59,644 bases of DNA, taken from Deltaproteobacteria bacterium (GTDB lineage: Bacteria; Bdellovibrionota; JACOXK01). Positions 24,561 to 35,616 of the stretch are shown here, piece after piece. A program made the position numbers and the translations under genes. The notes under the pieces are model-generated. The model made no database searches. It was not told where the DNA came from and was given only the letters and a program-made list of their open reading frames with translations. The stretch spans positions 1 through 59,644 of the forward strand of contig JACPKQ010000009.1 of NCBI GenBank assembly GCA_016186995.1. Reading direction: 5' to 3'. Every line of letters begins with the position of its first letter. Position 1 is the first letter of the stretch.

Positions 24561-26399
24561 TTAAATTTTTAAATCCTTCACTCGAAGCTGGATAGAGGTT
24601 TTTCCTTGCCACTCGTTAAGCTCTGGAACATAAGCCAGGTCTAGAGAAATAGGTGTACCTGAAATATCTTTAAAAACATCAGCTTTATTAAAGGCAATGG
24701 CTTCTTTAACATCTTTATCGTCCTTTACATAAAGCTTAAGGTGTTTTTCACCCACAACTCGAGAGCTTGATACTTTAAGATTTCGAGATCCTAAAACAGG
24801 CTCAGGATTAGCTGTTCCAAAAGGCTCTAAAAATTTTAACTCATATACAAACTCTTTCGATATATTTTTAAGTTCTGTTTCCATATCAAGTGTGAGTGTT
24901 GGAATAAAATCTTCTGCAGTTGTTTTCCCTTGAACCACTTCTTCAAACCTTCTTGCAAAATGTGTCATGTTTTCTTCTTTTAAAGAGAGGCCTGCAGCCA
25001 TTGCATGCCCACCACACTGAATAAGAAACTCACTACTTTCGCGTAAGGCCCCTGTTACATCAAAACCGTAAATGGAGCGACATGACCCCTTCCCAATGCC
25101 ATTTTCAAAGGCAATAACAACAGTAGGACGATAGTATTTTTCGACAAGCTTTGAAGCTACAATACCAATAACACCTGGATGCCACTTGGATGAACCTACT
25201 ACAATAGCGTGAGGGCTTACCCGTCCTAGAATTGCAGAGGCTTCGCTTTGTGTCATCACGAGGGTTTCTTCGAAACCCGTGGTGATCTCATCACCTTCGG
25301 TGATGGGATTGCTTCGCTGCGCTCGCAATGACAGGGAATGAAGGTTTTTTTCTACAAACTGCACTGCTTCAAGAAAAATCCTTTGCTGAATTGCTCGCCT
25401 TTCTTGATTTTTTATTTCTAAATCATCTGCAAGCACTTCAGCTCTCTCCCTACTTTCTGTTGTAAAAAGCTCAACAATAACTCGCGCTGTATCCAAACGC
25501 CCCCCAGCATTAATACGTGGGCCTAATCCAAAACCAATGCTGTGTGTTGTAATTTTTTTCTTTTGAAGCTGAGCCTTTTCAATCAGAACTTGCATTCCCA
25601 CTCTTTTGGGAGAATTTAAAGTTTTTAAACCATTTACAACAAGAATTCGATTTCCTCCACAAAGAGGAACCATATCTGCAACCGTTCCTAAGGCAACAAG
25701 ATCTAAATAATCCCTCAAATCGGGTTCAATTTTATCTTTAAAAAATTCTTTCTTTCTTAAACGTGCTCTTACTGCCATCATAAGATTGAAGGCAACACCC
25801 ACCCCTGAAAGTGTTTTTTCTGGATAAGTACAATCTGCTCTTTGATGATTAATAAAAGCATAAGAACTAGGATACGGGGCTTGAACCTGATGATGATCTG
25901 TAATAATCACATCAATTCCTGTTGCCTGAATGGCATCAACTTCTTTATGATTTGTACTTCCACAATCGCAGGTAATCATGACCTTAGCTTTTTCTTCTGC
26001 AAGAATTTCAATAACATTCGTTGTCAACCCATAACCATCATGCACTCTGTGTGGAATATAGAAAAAAACGTGAGCCCCTATTTCTTTAAAAAACTGAGTC
26101 ATCAAAGAAGCACCTGTTGTGCCATCTACATCATAATCACCATAAACACAGATAGTTTCATCTTGAAAAACCGCCTCACAAATACGAACAACTGCTTTTT
26201 CCATATCTGTAAAAAGAAAGGGATTGGGTAAATCTAGAAGTGAAGGATTTAAAAATTTTTGGGCTGCTTCAGGAGTTTTTAGCCCCCTTTGAACAAGAAG
26301 CCGACAGGTTAAAAGGGAAAGATTAAGTTCTTTAGAAAGGGCTTGTGCGGTTGAATCTTCAACTTCGCGAAAACACCACTTGGTTTTTTGAGAACTCAC
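24561..26399 (-). CDS. recJ: Single-stranded-DNA exonuclease RecJ, with in-frame repeat insertion
   Basis: 5'-3' exonuclease of recombination and mismatch repair. DHH-family motifs are clear: YGDYDVDGTTG, ITCDCGST, ITDHHQ, and GGHAMAAGLSL in the DHHA1 domain. At 612 aa it is longer than usual because a B element (25252-25332) adds about 28 residues (355-383, with [16 protein letters not shown] and TGFEETLVMTQSEA) without breaking the frame. The insertion lies between the DHH core and DHHA1. The ATG overlaps the secF stop by 4 bp, so recJ is the last gene of the sec cluster. Confidence 0.93.
   Translation of the reverse strand: MSSQKTKWCFREVEDSTAQALSKELNLSLLTCRLLVQRGLKTPEAAQKFLNPSLLDLPNPFLFTDMEKAVVRICEAVFQDETICVYGDYDVDGTTGASLMTQFFKEIGAHVFFYIPHRVHDGYGLTTNVIEILAEEKAKVMITCDCGSTNHKEVDAIQATGIDVIITDHHQVQAPYPSSYAFINHQRADCTYPEKTLSGVGVAFNLMMAVRARLRKKEFFKDKIEPDLRDYLDLVALGTVADMVPLCGGNRILVVNGLKTLNSPKRVGMQVLIEKAQLQKKKITTHSIGFGLGPRINAGGRLDTARVIVELFTTESRERAEVLADDLEIKNQERRAIQQRIFLEAVQFVEKNLHSLSLRAQRSNPITEGDEITTGFEETLVMTQSEASAILGRVSPHAIVVGSSKWHPGVIGIVASKLVEKYYRPTVVIAFENGIGKGSCRSIYGFDVTGALRESSEFLIQCGGHAMAAGLSLKEENMTHFARRFEEVVQGKTTAEDFIPTLTLDMETELKNISKEFVYELKFLEPFGTANPEPVLGSRNLKVSSSRVVGEKHLKLYVKDDKDVKEAIAFNKADVFKDISGTPISLDLAYVPELNEWQGKTSIQLRVKDLKI
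25252..25332. repeat. Family B element inside recJ
   Basis: Full-length element from GTCATCACGAGG to CTCGCAATGAC with a central ATCACC/GGTGAT hairpin. Its length keeps the recJ frame open. Confidence 0.85.
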
Positions 26400-27340
26400 T
26401 TTTTTGTCTTCTGAGCTTCTCTATTATGAAGCCATAAGAGCACAGGCGAGGCTATGAAAATAGAAGAATAGGTACCTACAACAATTCCAATCAGTAATGT
26501 GAAGGCAAAATCGTGAATAACACCACCGCCATAAATAAAAAGCGCCACAACAACAAATAAAGTTGTTGAAGAAGTAAGGATGGTACGACTTAATGTTTCA
26601 TTAATACTTTTATTAATAATCTGAAAAAAATGTTCTCCACTTCTCACAATAATATTTTCTCTGATTCGATCAAAAACAACGATGGTATCGTTAAGAGAGT
26701 AACCAATAATAGCAAGAAGCGCTGCTAAAATAGTAAGATTAAACTCTTTTTGTAAAAAAGAAAATGCACCTAAAGTGATAGTAACATCATGCACTAAAGC
26801 AACGACAGCGCCCGGTGCAAATTTATATTCGAACCGAAACCAGATATAAATAAGAATAAGAACAAGAGCAAAAAGCATAGATAAAATACCAGCTTGTTTA
26901 AGATCACTCCCGACCTTAGCACCCACCATATCGATACGCCGTACTTCAACGTGTTCTTCACCACCCAACTTCTTTTGAAAGGTAGTTGAAACCTCTGTAC
27001 TAAAACGCCCTAAAACAGATTCTTCTGTTTCGCCTTGTTTGAAAAGTTTAGATCTAAAAAGTATAAGATATTCTTTTTCGTGCACATCACCAAACTTTTG
27101 AACACTGGATTCACTATAACCAATTTCTTTCAACGTATCTCGTACAAATCCAATGCCTTTATCTTCTTTAAAACGAAGTTGAAGTTCAACCCCACCCGCA
27201 AAATCAATGCCATAATTAAGCCCTCGGGTAAAAAGACTTATTAATGACAACATTATAAGAAAAAGTGAAATAGCAATAAACAATTTTTGCTTTCCAAGAA
27301 AATCAAAGTTTGCATTTTTTTTAAAAAATCGTAGTGCCAT
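26396..27340 (-). CDS. secF: Protein translocase subunit SecF
   Basis: Inner-membrane partner of SecD that uses the proton-motive force to help late steps of export. 314 aa with six membrane segments. LNYGIDFAGGVELQLRF follows the first segment, AIIGYSLNDTIVVFDRIREN is the family signature, and TLSRTILTSSTTL follows. Two bases separate it from secD, and its stop overlaps the recJ start. Confidence 0.96.
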   Translation of the reverse strand: MALRFFKKNANFDFLGKQKLFIAISLFLIMLSLISLFTRGLNYGIDFAGGVELQLRFKEDKGIGFVRDTLKEIGYSESSVQKFGDVHEKEYLILFRSKLFKQGETEESVLGRFSTEVSTTFQKKLGGEEHVEVRRIDMVGAKVGSDLKQAGILSMLFALVLILIYIWFRFEYKFAPGAVVALVHDVTITLGAFSFLQKEFNLTILAALLAIIGYSLNDTIVVFDRIRENIIVRSGEHFFQIINKSINETLSRTILTSSTTLFVVVALFIYGGGVIHDFAFTLLIGIVVGTYSSIFIASPVLLWLHNREAQKTKK

Positions 27341-27342
27341 AA

Positions 27343-29136
27343 TTAAATACTTAACCTCTGAATGTTCTGCTTACGTATAAAGTAAGAAAAAATCATTTTA
27401 GTAATAAAAAAGGCTGTGAATACAGACGTTATAATTCCTATAATAAGTGTGACAGCAAAACCTTTAACAGAACCTGTCCCGTACTTTAGAAGAACAAAAG
27501 CAGCAATAAGGGTTGTTACGTTTGCATCTAAAACAGTAGACCACGCATGGTTGTAACCTGCCTCAATAGCACCATGAGGCATTTTTCCGGCATCGAGTTC
27601 TTCCCTGATTCTTTCAAAAATAATAACGTTTGCATCTACAGCCATACCAATCGTTAAAATAATACCTGCAATACCCGGTAAGGTGAGTGTTGCTTGAAGC
27701 ATAGAAAGAATAGCAAGTATAAAAAGAACATTAAGAACAAGGGCTATAAGAGCCACAAAACCACTCAAACCATAATAAATAACCATAAATATCATGACGG
27801 CTAAGGCGCCATACACCATGGCAATTTTACTTTGTGCGATAGAATCGGCCCCTAAAGAAGGTCCTACTGTTCTTTCAAAAAGAAAATCTAAAGGTGCGGG
27901 AAGCGCACCAGCTCTTAAGACAATCGCAATTTGATCCGCTTCTTTTCTTTTTTCTTCAATACTACCACTTCCTAATGTAATTTGTCCGCGTCCTTCACTT
28001 AAAGTTGTTTGAAGTACGGGAGCACTTTTAATGACCCCATCAAGAATAATAGCCATTTGTCTTCCAACATTTTCTTTACGGGTAACATGTGCAAGTTGTC
28101 TTGCCCCTTTGGATGCAAATTCAAAATCAACTGAAGGATGACCCATTTGATCTAACCCTACGTAAGCGTTTTTAAGATGTTCACCTGTGACAACCTCGGT
28201 TGAAGAAAGAAGATACGGCGTGCGTGTAACACGACCTGTTGCAGAATCTTCTTTTTTCTCAAACATCAGTTTTGTGTTTTCTGGAAGTTTTCCCCTCAAC
28301 GCCTTATTAAGCCGATCTACATAATCAGAAAATTTAAGTTCAGATTTGCTTTGTGTACTGCCTGCTTCTACAAAACTTAGGCCTGTTTCTTTTTCTACCT
28401 GGTCGACAAGATCACCCAAAACAACTTGTTTTTTAGTTTTAGGTTCTATAAAAACCCTAGAATCATAACTTGGCTTTCCGTCGTAATTACTTCCCACTTG
28501 GATACCTTCAACAAGTCTAAATTCAAGTTGGGCAGTTTTTCCAATAATTTCTTTAGCTTCTTTTGGGTCTTTATAGCCTGGAATTTGAATAACAATACGA
28601 TCATTACCTTGAGAAGTAATAGCAGGCTCAGCAACGCCAAATTCATCAATACGATTTCGAATTCTCTGTATGGTTTGATCAAGGGCTTGTTTTAAAATAC
28701 GGGCTTCATACTCACCTCGATAACCAAAGGTAACTTCTTTACCTTGAATATCTTGGGTAGACATGGAGTTATTGCCCTGCTCACGCACTTTTTTGCGTAT
28801 TTCATCAATGTGATCTTCACCCTTAGCAATAACTTTAATATGTGTTGTATCGGGAACATAGGTTACACTCTCAACCAAATCACCCAAAACAGTTTTATAG
28901 AACTCGACATCTCTTTCAGCAGTTGCATTCAGTGTTTCTTCCCTTCGCACACCCATCACAATGTGAACACCCCCTGCCAAATCCAAACCTAAATTAAGTT
29001 TTTGGTTAGGTAAAAGTGAACGCAACCATATTGGATTTATTTTTTCTACAGAAACAAAACTAGGGAGAACATAAAGAACGGAAAAAACAACCGCCAATAA
29101 AACAAATGTAAAACACCACCTAGAACCTGATTGCAT
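27343..29136 (-). CDS. secD: Protein translocase subunit SecD
   Basis: 597 aa with six predicted membrane segments and large periplasmic domains. LGLDLAGGVHIVMGV, the head-domain region and GMAVDANVIIFERIREEL are family signatures. The ribosome site AAGGAGAGGG 6-15 bases upstream is formed by a family D repeat. It follows yajC in the usual yajC-secD-secF order. Confidence 0.96.
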   Translation of the reverse strand: MQSGSRWCFTFVLLAVVFSVLYVLPSFVSVEKINPIWLRSLLPNQKLNLGLDLAGGVHIVMGVRREETLNATAERDVEFYKTVLGDLVESVTYVPDTTHIKVIAKGEDHIDEIRKKVREQGNNSMSTQDIQGKEVTFGYRGEYEARILKQALDQTIQRIRNRIDEFGVAEPAITSQGNDRIVIQIPGYKDPKEAKEIIGKTAQLEFRLVEGIQVGSNYDGKPSYDSRVFIEPKTKKQVVLGDLVDQVEKETGLSFVEAGSTQSKSELKFSDYVDRLNKALRGKLPENTKLMFEKKEDSATGRVTRTPYLLSSTEVVTGEHLKNAYVGLDQMGHPSVDFEFASKGARQLAHVTRKENVGRQMAIILDGVIKSAPVLQTTLSEGRGQITLGSGSIEEKRKEADQIAIVLRAGALPAPLDFLFERTVGPSLGADSIAQSKIAMVYGALAVMIFMVIYYGLSGFVALIALVLNVLFILAILSMLQATLTLPGIAGIILTIGMAVDANVIIFERIREELDAGKMPHGAIEAGYNHAWSTVLDANVTTLIAAFVLLKYGTGSVKGFAVTLIIGIITSVFTAFFITKMIFSYFIRKQNIQRLSI

Positions 29137-29143
29137 TATTTAA

Positions 29144-29180
29144 CACCCTCTCCTTAAGCCCCCTCCCATCAAGGGAGAGG
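29144..29180. repeat. Family D repeat (CCCTCTCC...GGGAGAGG)
   Basis: Short imperfect palindrome CCCTCTCC / GGGAGAGG separated by CCCTCCCATCAA. A second copy lies at 32641-32678. This copy provides the secD ribosome-binding site. Confidence 0.6.
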
Positions 29181-29185
29181 AAGCC

Positions 29186-29500
29186 CTAGGGATTTTGCCC
29201 CGTTTGTGTCTGGACACTGCCTGCAACACTTGATTTTGAAACTTTAACCCTCACATTATCAGCAATTTCTAATGTGACAACAGAATCTGTAATCCCTGTT
29301 ACTGTGCCATAAAGCCCACTTGAGGTAATGACTTGATCACCCCTTTGTAGTTTTTCTAAATATTCTTTATGTTGTTTTGCTTTTTTGTGTTGCGGGCAAA
29401 TCAGTAAAAAATAAAAAACAACAAAAACTAAAAGTAATGGCACCATGTTCATCCACTGTGAAGGTTGAGAGGCTCCGGCTGCCCATGCGATAGAAATCAT
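29186..29500 (-). CDS. yajC: Preprotein translocase subunit YajC
   Basis: 104 aa. One membrane segment (MVPLLLVFVVFYFLLICPQHKK) with the family signature FYFLLIxPQxKKxKxH, then a small cytoplasmic domain with LQRGDQVITSSGLYGTV. AAGGAGAC lies 8 bases before the ATG. It starts the yajC-secD-secF-recJ run, separated from tgt by a B repeat. Confidence 0.95.
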   Translation of the reverse strand: MISIAWAAGASQPSQWMNMVPLLLVFVVFYFLLICPQHKKAKQHKEYLEKLQRGDQVITSSGLYGTVTGITDSVVTLEIADNVRVKVSKSSVAGSVQTQTGQNP

Positions 29501-29543
29501 AAATTTGTCTCCTTAAAATTAACTCAGTTAGTCTGTCTCTTCT

Positions 29544-31780
<2,237 letters not shown>

Positions 31781-31828
31781 GAAGAAGGAGAATAGTGTGG
31801 TGGAAATTAAAGTCAAGAAGTGAGAGTT

Positions 31829-32602
31829 TTAATTTCTGATAAAAATCTGCGTGACGATAATCATGCCGTAATAGCTTGAAACATAAAAACCAACACCTGA
31901 TTCTTGTGCATATCCAACAGAAGGGCCCGAGTTAGCATCTAAAATAACTTCTTTGTGACTCGAGCTAGCCATCCACTCTCCTACAACTCTTTTGGCAAGA
32001 AGAGTTGTATCGTAATTCATATTTACAAAATCAAGAATGGGAATTCCTACAATCACTTCTCCAACCCCATTGTTTGAAATACCCGCATCATCCACACGCA
32101 TCCACGATGTTTTTTGAGTTGTGGGATTATAATGGGGACAAATTCCATCAAGATAAATAGTTGTGGCTATAGAATTTAATTTATAAGTATAAGGAATATT
32201 TTCTTTAACACATTCAGGACGTGCTTGTTTGACCATGGCTTTCGTAACACCTTTTAAAGAAATAAGAAATCGACCTTGATCTACATCAGAAGAATGCTGA
32301 CTTGCAGTAGAAGTTAACTGGGCATTGTATGCTAAAGGATTTTTCTGTTCTTGAACCCTTGTGACTCGAACCATACTTCCTGTAATAGGATCAAGCTTAT
32401 CAATATAAGCCGTTGTGGCACGGTAGGAATTAACCACATCTAAAACAGCTTGAGAAAAGGCAGTTGGGTTATTTGAGAGTATAGAAGAGGCCTGAGCAAT
32501 GGTTGCTGAATCTACATGAAAAACAGGGCTTAAGCCACTCTGCCCACCACAGGAAAGCAGGGCGTAAGAACACAAAACAAGTGCAATAAAGGCTTTTTTC
32601 AT
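31829..32602 (-). CDS. Lipoprotein with CAP/SCP-like domain
   Basis: Lipobox LLSC with cysteine 18. The mature part has the pattern of a CAP/SCP1 domain: AVLDVVNSYR, NPLAYNAQLTSTASQHSSDV, NGVGEVI, VVGEWMASSSHKEVILD and YGMIIVTQIFI, where EWMxSxxH and the earlier H are the usual landmarks. CAP proteins are secreted with varied roles. A TATAAT box lies upstream in 32603-32640. It ends 49 bp before the queA start codon. Confidence 0.75.
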   Translation of the reverse strand: MKKAFIALVLCSYALLSCGGQSGLSPVFHVDSATIAQASSILSNNPTAFSQAVLDVVNSYRATTAYIDKLDPITGSMVRVTRVQEQKNPLAYNAQLTSTASQHSSDVDQGRFLISLKGVTKAMVKQARPECVKENIPYTYKLNSIATTIYLDGICPHYNPTTQKTSWMRVDDAGISNNGVGEVIVGIPILDFVNMNYDTTLLAKRVVGEWMASSSHKEVILDANSGPSVGYAQESGVGFYVSSYYGMIIVTQIFIRN

Positions 32603-32640
32603 GGGATTATCCTCTATTATACCTTAATTCAGGAAAACTA

Positions 32641-32678
32641 TCACCCTCACCCTAACCCTCTCCCATCAAGGGAGAGGG
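32641..32678. repeat. Family D repeat, second copy
   Basis: TCACCCTCACCCTAACCC followed by TCTCCCATCAAGGGAGAGG, like 29144-29180. Intergenic. Confidence 0.55.
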
Positions 32679-32697
32679 AAATCAATGAATGCAGCAC

Positions 32698-32729
32698 AAA
32701 AAAAGGGGCCCGAAGGGCCCCTTTTTTTA
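32698..32729 (-). terminator. Rho-independent terminator
   Basis: AGGGGCCC at 32704-32711, loop GAA, GGGCCCCT at 32715-32722, with A-run and T-run flanks; it lies 39 bp past the stop of the 435-aa lipoprotein gene on the minus strand. Confidence 0.88.
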
Positions 32730-32767
32730 TGTTATCCCCAAACTTAACTGGGGGATTTTTTATTTCA

Positions 32768-34075
32768 TTACTGCAAAAAGCTTAGGAACCAGTTTCCTAA
32801 CATGTTTGCATAATTCTGACCTGCTACAAGCACAGTACTGTTAGTACTTGCTACGTACACGTTATCGTTAGATAGAATAGTCACGTCACCAGAACCTGTA
32901 GCAGTTGCAGACCCACCAATAGTATTGATCCTAAAGAGTCCAGAAAAACCATCCAAGATCAAAGAACCACCACTCATATTTGCAGCAAGTTCAACTTGAG
33001 AATTTTCAATCTTAACTTGTGCACCATTGTCTAAGTTCATCACAGCATTTATAGTGCTACTTACTATGTTCATTGCTGAATCTACCAAGTAGAATAGACC
33101 TTTTAGTGTAGATTGAAAGGCATAAAATTTAGATTCTACAGCATTAATTGTTGCACTCACGGAAGATTCAATGAGAGCAATGGTGGATGCAAGTGCTAGT
33201 ATACTTAGTTTTCCACTTGAGTTCGTAATCATCACTGCACTGTCACTATGCATTTCTCCTGAAACTTCCACCTGAGAATTATTAATTAAAATAAGAGCCA
33301 TGTTTTGACCATGTACAATTAGGTCTTTTATCTCATTCGCACCTACGATAAAAAAGGCAGATTTATTTGCACCTTCAAAATTGTAATTTCCATACCCTAC
33401 TTCATACAAAAAAACCGTGCTCTCAGTTCCTGCATTCACAACGGTGTCATATGCTGAACCTGCGGCAATAGATTCAAGTTGAAATCTTTGAAATATTTCT
33501 TTAAAAAGGTCTAAAGTAGCTACAGCACTTTCTCCTTTTGTTGTTTCAATCAGAGCAATCGCTTCTTCTTGTGTTTGAGGTGTTGTTTCTTCCTTACGTT
33601 CTAGCGCCACATACAAAAGCATTCCTTGCTCAAGAAATTCTACTATGAGTGGTTGATTCTGTTCAGGATATACAACTGCGTTAAGAGTGGTACCACTTAC
33701 ACTCAGCACGAGCGCGAGATATTGTTTATAAGCTTCTTGAAAAGCTACACCATTTAAATTAAGAGAAAAATCTGAAAGATCTAGAGCAGACATAGCAGTT
33801 GCAAGTATACGCCCTATTTCTTTTTCACTTGCAACCTCAACCATCACAATAGAGGGAGCAGTTAAATTTGCATTTGTGAGTTCTTGGGTCGTAGGATTGT
33901 ATTTACTAAATGTATACGAGAAAAAATTACTGCTAGGTAGTACTTCATAAGCTGCTGCTTGAGCTACTTGCTCCATGGCATCAGTCATACTTGCTGATTC
34001 TCCCCCACCATTACTACATCCCCAAAAAGAGGATACGAGAAATAATCCCATGAAGAGTGTTACTAGTTTTTTCAT
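32768..34075 (-). CDS. Lipoprotein with beta-helix-like C-terminal half
   Basis: Signal peptide with FWGC (cysteine 20, imperfect lipobox) after a strong AGGAGG site. The first half is mixed; the second half (about residues 250-420) is a run of short Ser/Asn/Val/Ile-rich strands resembling a beta-helix or carbohydrate-binding repeat (VEVSGEM, VKIENSQVELAANMSGGSL, ATATGSGDVTILSNDN). No family recognised. Base composition and codon use differ a little from neighbours (more Ser/Ala codons). It is separated by 113 bp from the small lipoprotein upstream. Confidence 0.65.
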   Translation of the reverse strand: MKKLVTLFMGLFLVSSFWGCSNGGGESASMTDAMEQVAQAAAYEVLPSSNFFSYTFSKYNPTTQELTNANLTAPSIVMVEVASEKEIGRILATAMSALDLSDFSLNLNGVAFQEAYKQYLALVLSVSGTTLNAVVYPEQNQPLIVEFLEQGMLLYVALERKEETTPQTQEEAIALIETTKGESAVATLDLFKEIFQRFQLESIAAGSAYDTVVNAGTESTVFLYEVGYGNYNFEGANKSAFFIVGANEIKDLIVHGQNMALILINNSQVEVSGEMHSDSAVMITNSSGKLSILALASTIALIESSVSATINAVESKFYAFQSTLKGLFYLVDSAMNIVSSTINAVMNLDNGAQVKIENSQVELAANMSGGSLILDGFSGLFRINTIGGSATATGSGDVTILSNDNVYVASTNSTVLVAGQNYANMLGNWFLSFLQ

Positions 34076-34188
34076 TTTACGGCCTCCTTGAATTTACGTT
34101 CTGTGCGTCATCGTGAGATGACTTTTTTAAAGCCCCCTGGCTTTTTTTGAGTTCCCTGAACTCAAACTTTTATAAGTTTTTTTAGGGG

Positions 34189-34326
34189 TTACCTAACAAT
34201 AGTAGCTGTGTTGCTATTATTGGGTACGCCCGTTGAAGCTGCAGAGCGAAGAAGTTCTTCATTACCGCAGGCTACAAGTGCACCTAAAAGGATGGTTCCT
34301 ATAAAAACTAAAAATATCTTTTTCAT
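34189..34326 (-). CDS. Small lipoprotein of 45 aa
   Basis: MKKIFLVFIGTILLGALVAC is a textbook lipoprotein signal, leaving only about 26 mature residues (GNEELLRSAASTGVPNNSN...). The ATG at 34326 has GAGGGAG upstream; the longer frame to 34422 is coded by a B repeat and is rejected. A sigma-54 type promoter lies about 135 bp upstream. It is followed by the larger lipoprotein and may be its partner. Confidence 0.65.
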   Translation of the reverse strand: MKKIFLVFIGTILLGALVACGNEELLRSAASTGVPNNSNTATIVR

Positions 34327-34353
34327 GACTCCCTCTCTTGAAGAAGGCCGGGG

Positions 34354-34399
34354 TTCATCACTTCGTGATGAGATTGCTTCGGCTTCACCTCGCAATGAC
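34354..34399. repeat. Family B element in the leader of the small lipoprotein
   Basis: TCATCACTTCGTGATGAGATT... CTCGCAATGAC; it lies between the sigma-54 promoter and the start codon and would be transcribed as a hairpin. Confidence 0.65.
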
Positions 34400-34459
34400 G
34401 AAAAGGAGCCTTGCAATGACAATGATATGATATACGGCCTTGCTTCATTTACTTAAGTT

Positions 34460-34476
34460 TGCAGGGGTTGTGCCAG
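34460..34476 (-). promoter_or_regulatory. Candidate sigma-54 promoter
   Basis: On the minus strand CTGGCAC-AACCC-CTGCA, with GG and GC separated by 10 bases; one mismatch in the -12 box. It faces the small lipoprotein gene. Confidence 0.55.
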
Positions 34477-34670
34477 AAAAAATGTTTTTATATAACCTAT
34501 TGATATTATTTATATTTTAGTTTATTTCTGAAAAAACCGTCTGATGTTTAAACATTATAGATTTGTCTAATTTTTGATCGTTTTTGAGAGGATTCAAAAA
34601 ACTAAACAGTTATAGGAGGTTATATTGATTAAAAAAAGTACAGTGGGTGTTAGGAATTAGATCCTTCCCC

Positions 34671-34725
34671 TGGCGGCTCAGGATGACAGGAGAAACTGGA
34701 TCCCCCGGTCAAGCCGGGGGATGAC
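34671..34725. repeat. Family C elements
   Basis: A partial unit ending CTCAGGATGAC is followed by CTGGATCCCCCGGTCAAGCC and GGGGGATGAC. They lie just beyond the slipin stop; the rest of 34477-34670 shows no gene. Confidence 0.7.
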
Positions 34726-34737
34726 ATTTTATTTCCA

Positions 34738-35502
34738 TCAAGTGCGGGATGACGTATGTTTTTCCAAAAAGGGTTTGAGAAGATCCATAGGAATTGGGAA
34801 AATAGTTGTTGAATTATTTTCTGTAGCTATTTCCACCAAGGTCTGTAAATAACGAAGTTGAAGCGACATAGGACTTATCTCCATCCTTTGAGCAGCTTGA
34901 GAAAGTTTTTCTGAAGCTTGTAGCTCTCCTTCGGCTGCAATGATTTTAGCACGTCTTTCTCTTTCTGCTTCAGCTTGTTTTGCCATGGCTCTTTGCATTT
35001 CTTTAGGTAGGTCAATGTGTTTCACTTCAACCTTAGAAACTTTAACCCCCCACGGATCTGTATCTTTATCTAAAATCGCTTGAAGTTTTGCATTGATCTT
35101 TTCACGATGAGCTAAAATTTCATCTAATTCTGCTTCACCCACAACACTTCGAAGTGTTGTTTGAGCTAATTGGCTTGTTGCATAACCATAGTTTTGAACC
35201 TTCACAACTGCCTTATCAGGCTCCATCACATGAAGATACACAACTGCATTCACTTTCACAGACACGTTATCTTTAGTAATAACGTCTTGTGGCGGAACAT
35301 CCATTGTAATAACTCGCAAATCAACGCGCATCATACGATCGACAAAAGGAATGACATAAATAATGCCAGGCCCTTTAACACCTATAAGACGCCCTAAACG
35401 AAAAATAACTGCTCGGTCATACTCTGTAAGAATTTTAACACCGCTCACTAACAAGACGAACAAAAATAAAATAACTAAACCTAAACTCCCTATTTCAAAC
35501 AT
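34738..35502 (-). CDS. Slipin (stomatin/SPFH family membrane protein)
   Basis: 254 aa: one N-terminal membrane segment followed by the SPFH domain ([53 protein letters not shown]) and a charged coiled coil ([20 protein letters not shown]). Slipins scaffold membrane domains and are often paired with a NfeD-type protein, as here with nfeD upstream. The C-terminal HTSSRT is coded by C-repeat-like sequence. Confidence 0.93.
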   Translation of the reverse strand: MFEIGSLGLVILFLFVLLVSGVKILTEYDRAVIFRLGRLIGVKGPGIIYVIPFVDRMMRVDLRVITMDVPPQDVITKDNVSVKVNAVVYLHVMEPDKAVVKVQNYGYATSQLAQTTLRSVVGEAELDEILAHREKINAKLQAILDKDTDPWGVKVSKVEVKHIDLPKEMQRAMAKQAEAERERRAKIIAAEGELQASEKLSQAAQRMEISPMSLQLRYLQTLVEIATENNSTTIFPIPMDLLKPFLEKHTSSRT

Positions 35503-35522
35503 ATTTCCTCCTTTTTTTCCGT

Positions 35523-35580
35523 GTCATTCCAGCGAAGGCTGGAATCTAGATTTCTGGATCCCCGCCTTCGCGGGGATGAC
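35523..35580. repeat. Two adjacent family C elements
   Basis: GTCATTCCAGCGAAGGCTGG is followed by CTGGATCCCCGCCTTCGCGG and GGATGAC. They separate nfeD from slipin. Confidence 0.75.
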
Positions 35581-35616
35581 ATTCCTTTTTTAAAGTTTGG
35601 GGATGACATTCCTTTT

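Noticed and set aside
34129-34165. Terminator between the small and large lipoprotein genes
   Set aside because: The hairpins have T-runs only in the plus direction, where no gene is present; on the coding strand they are followed by A-runs.
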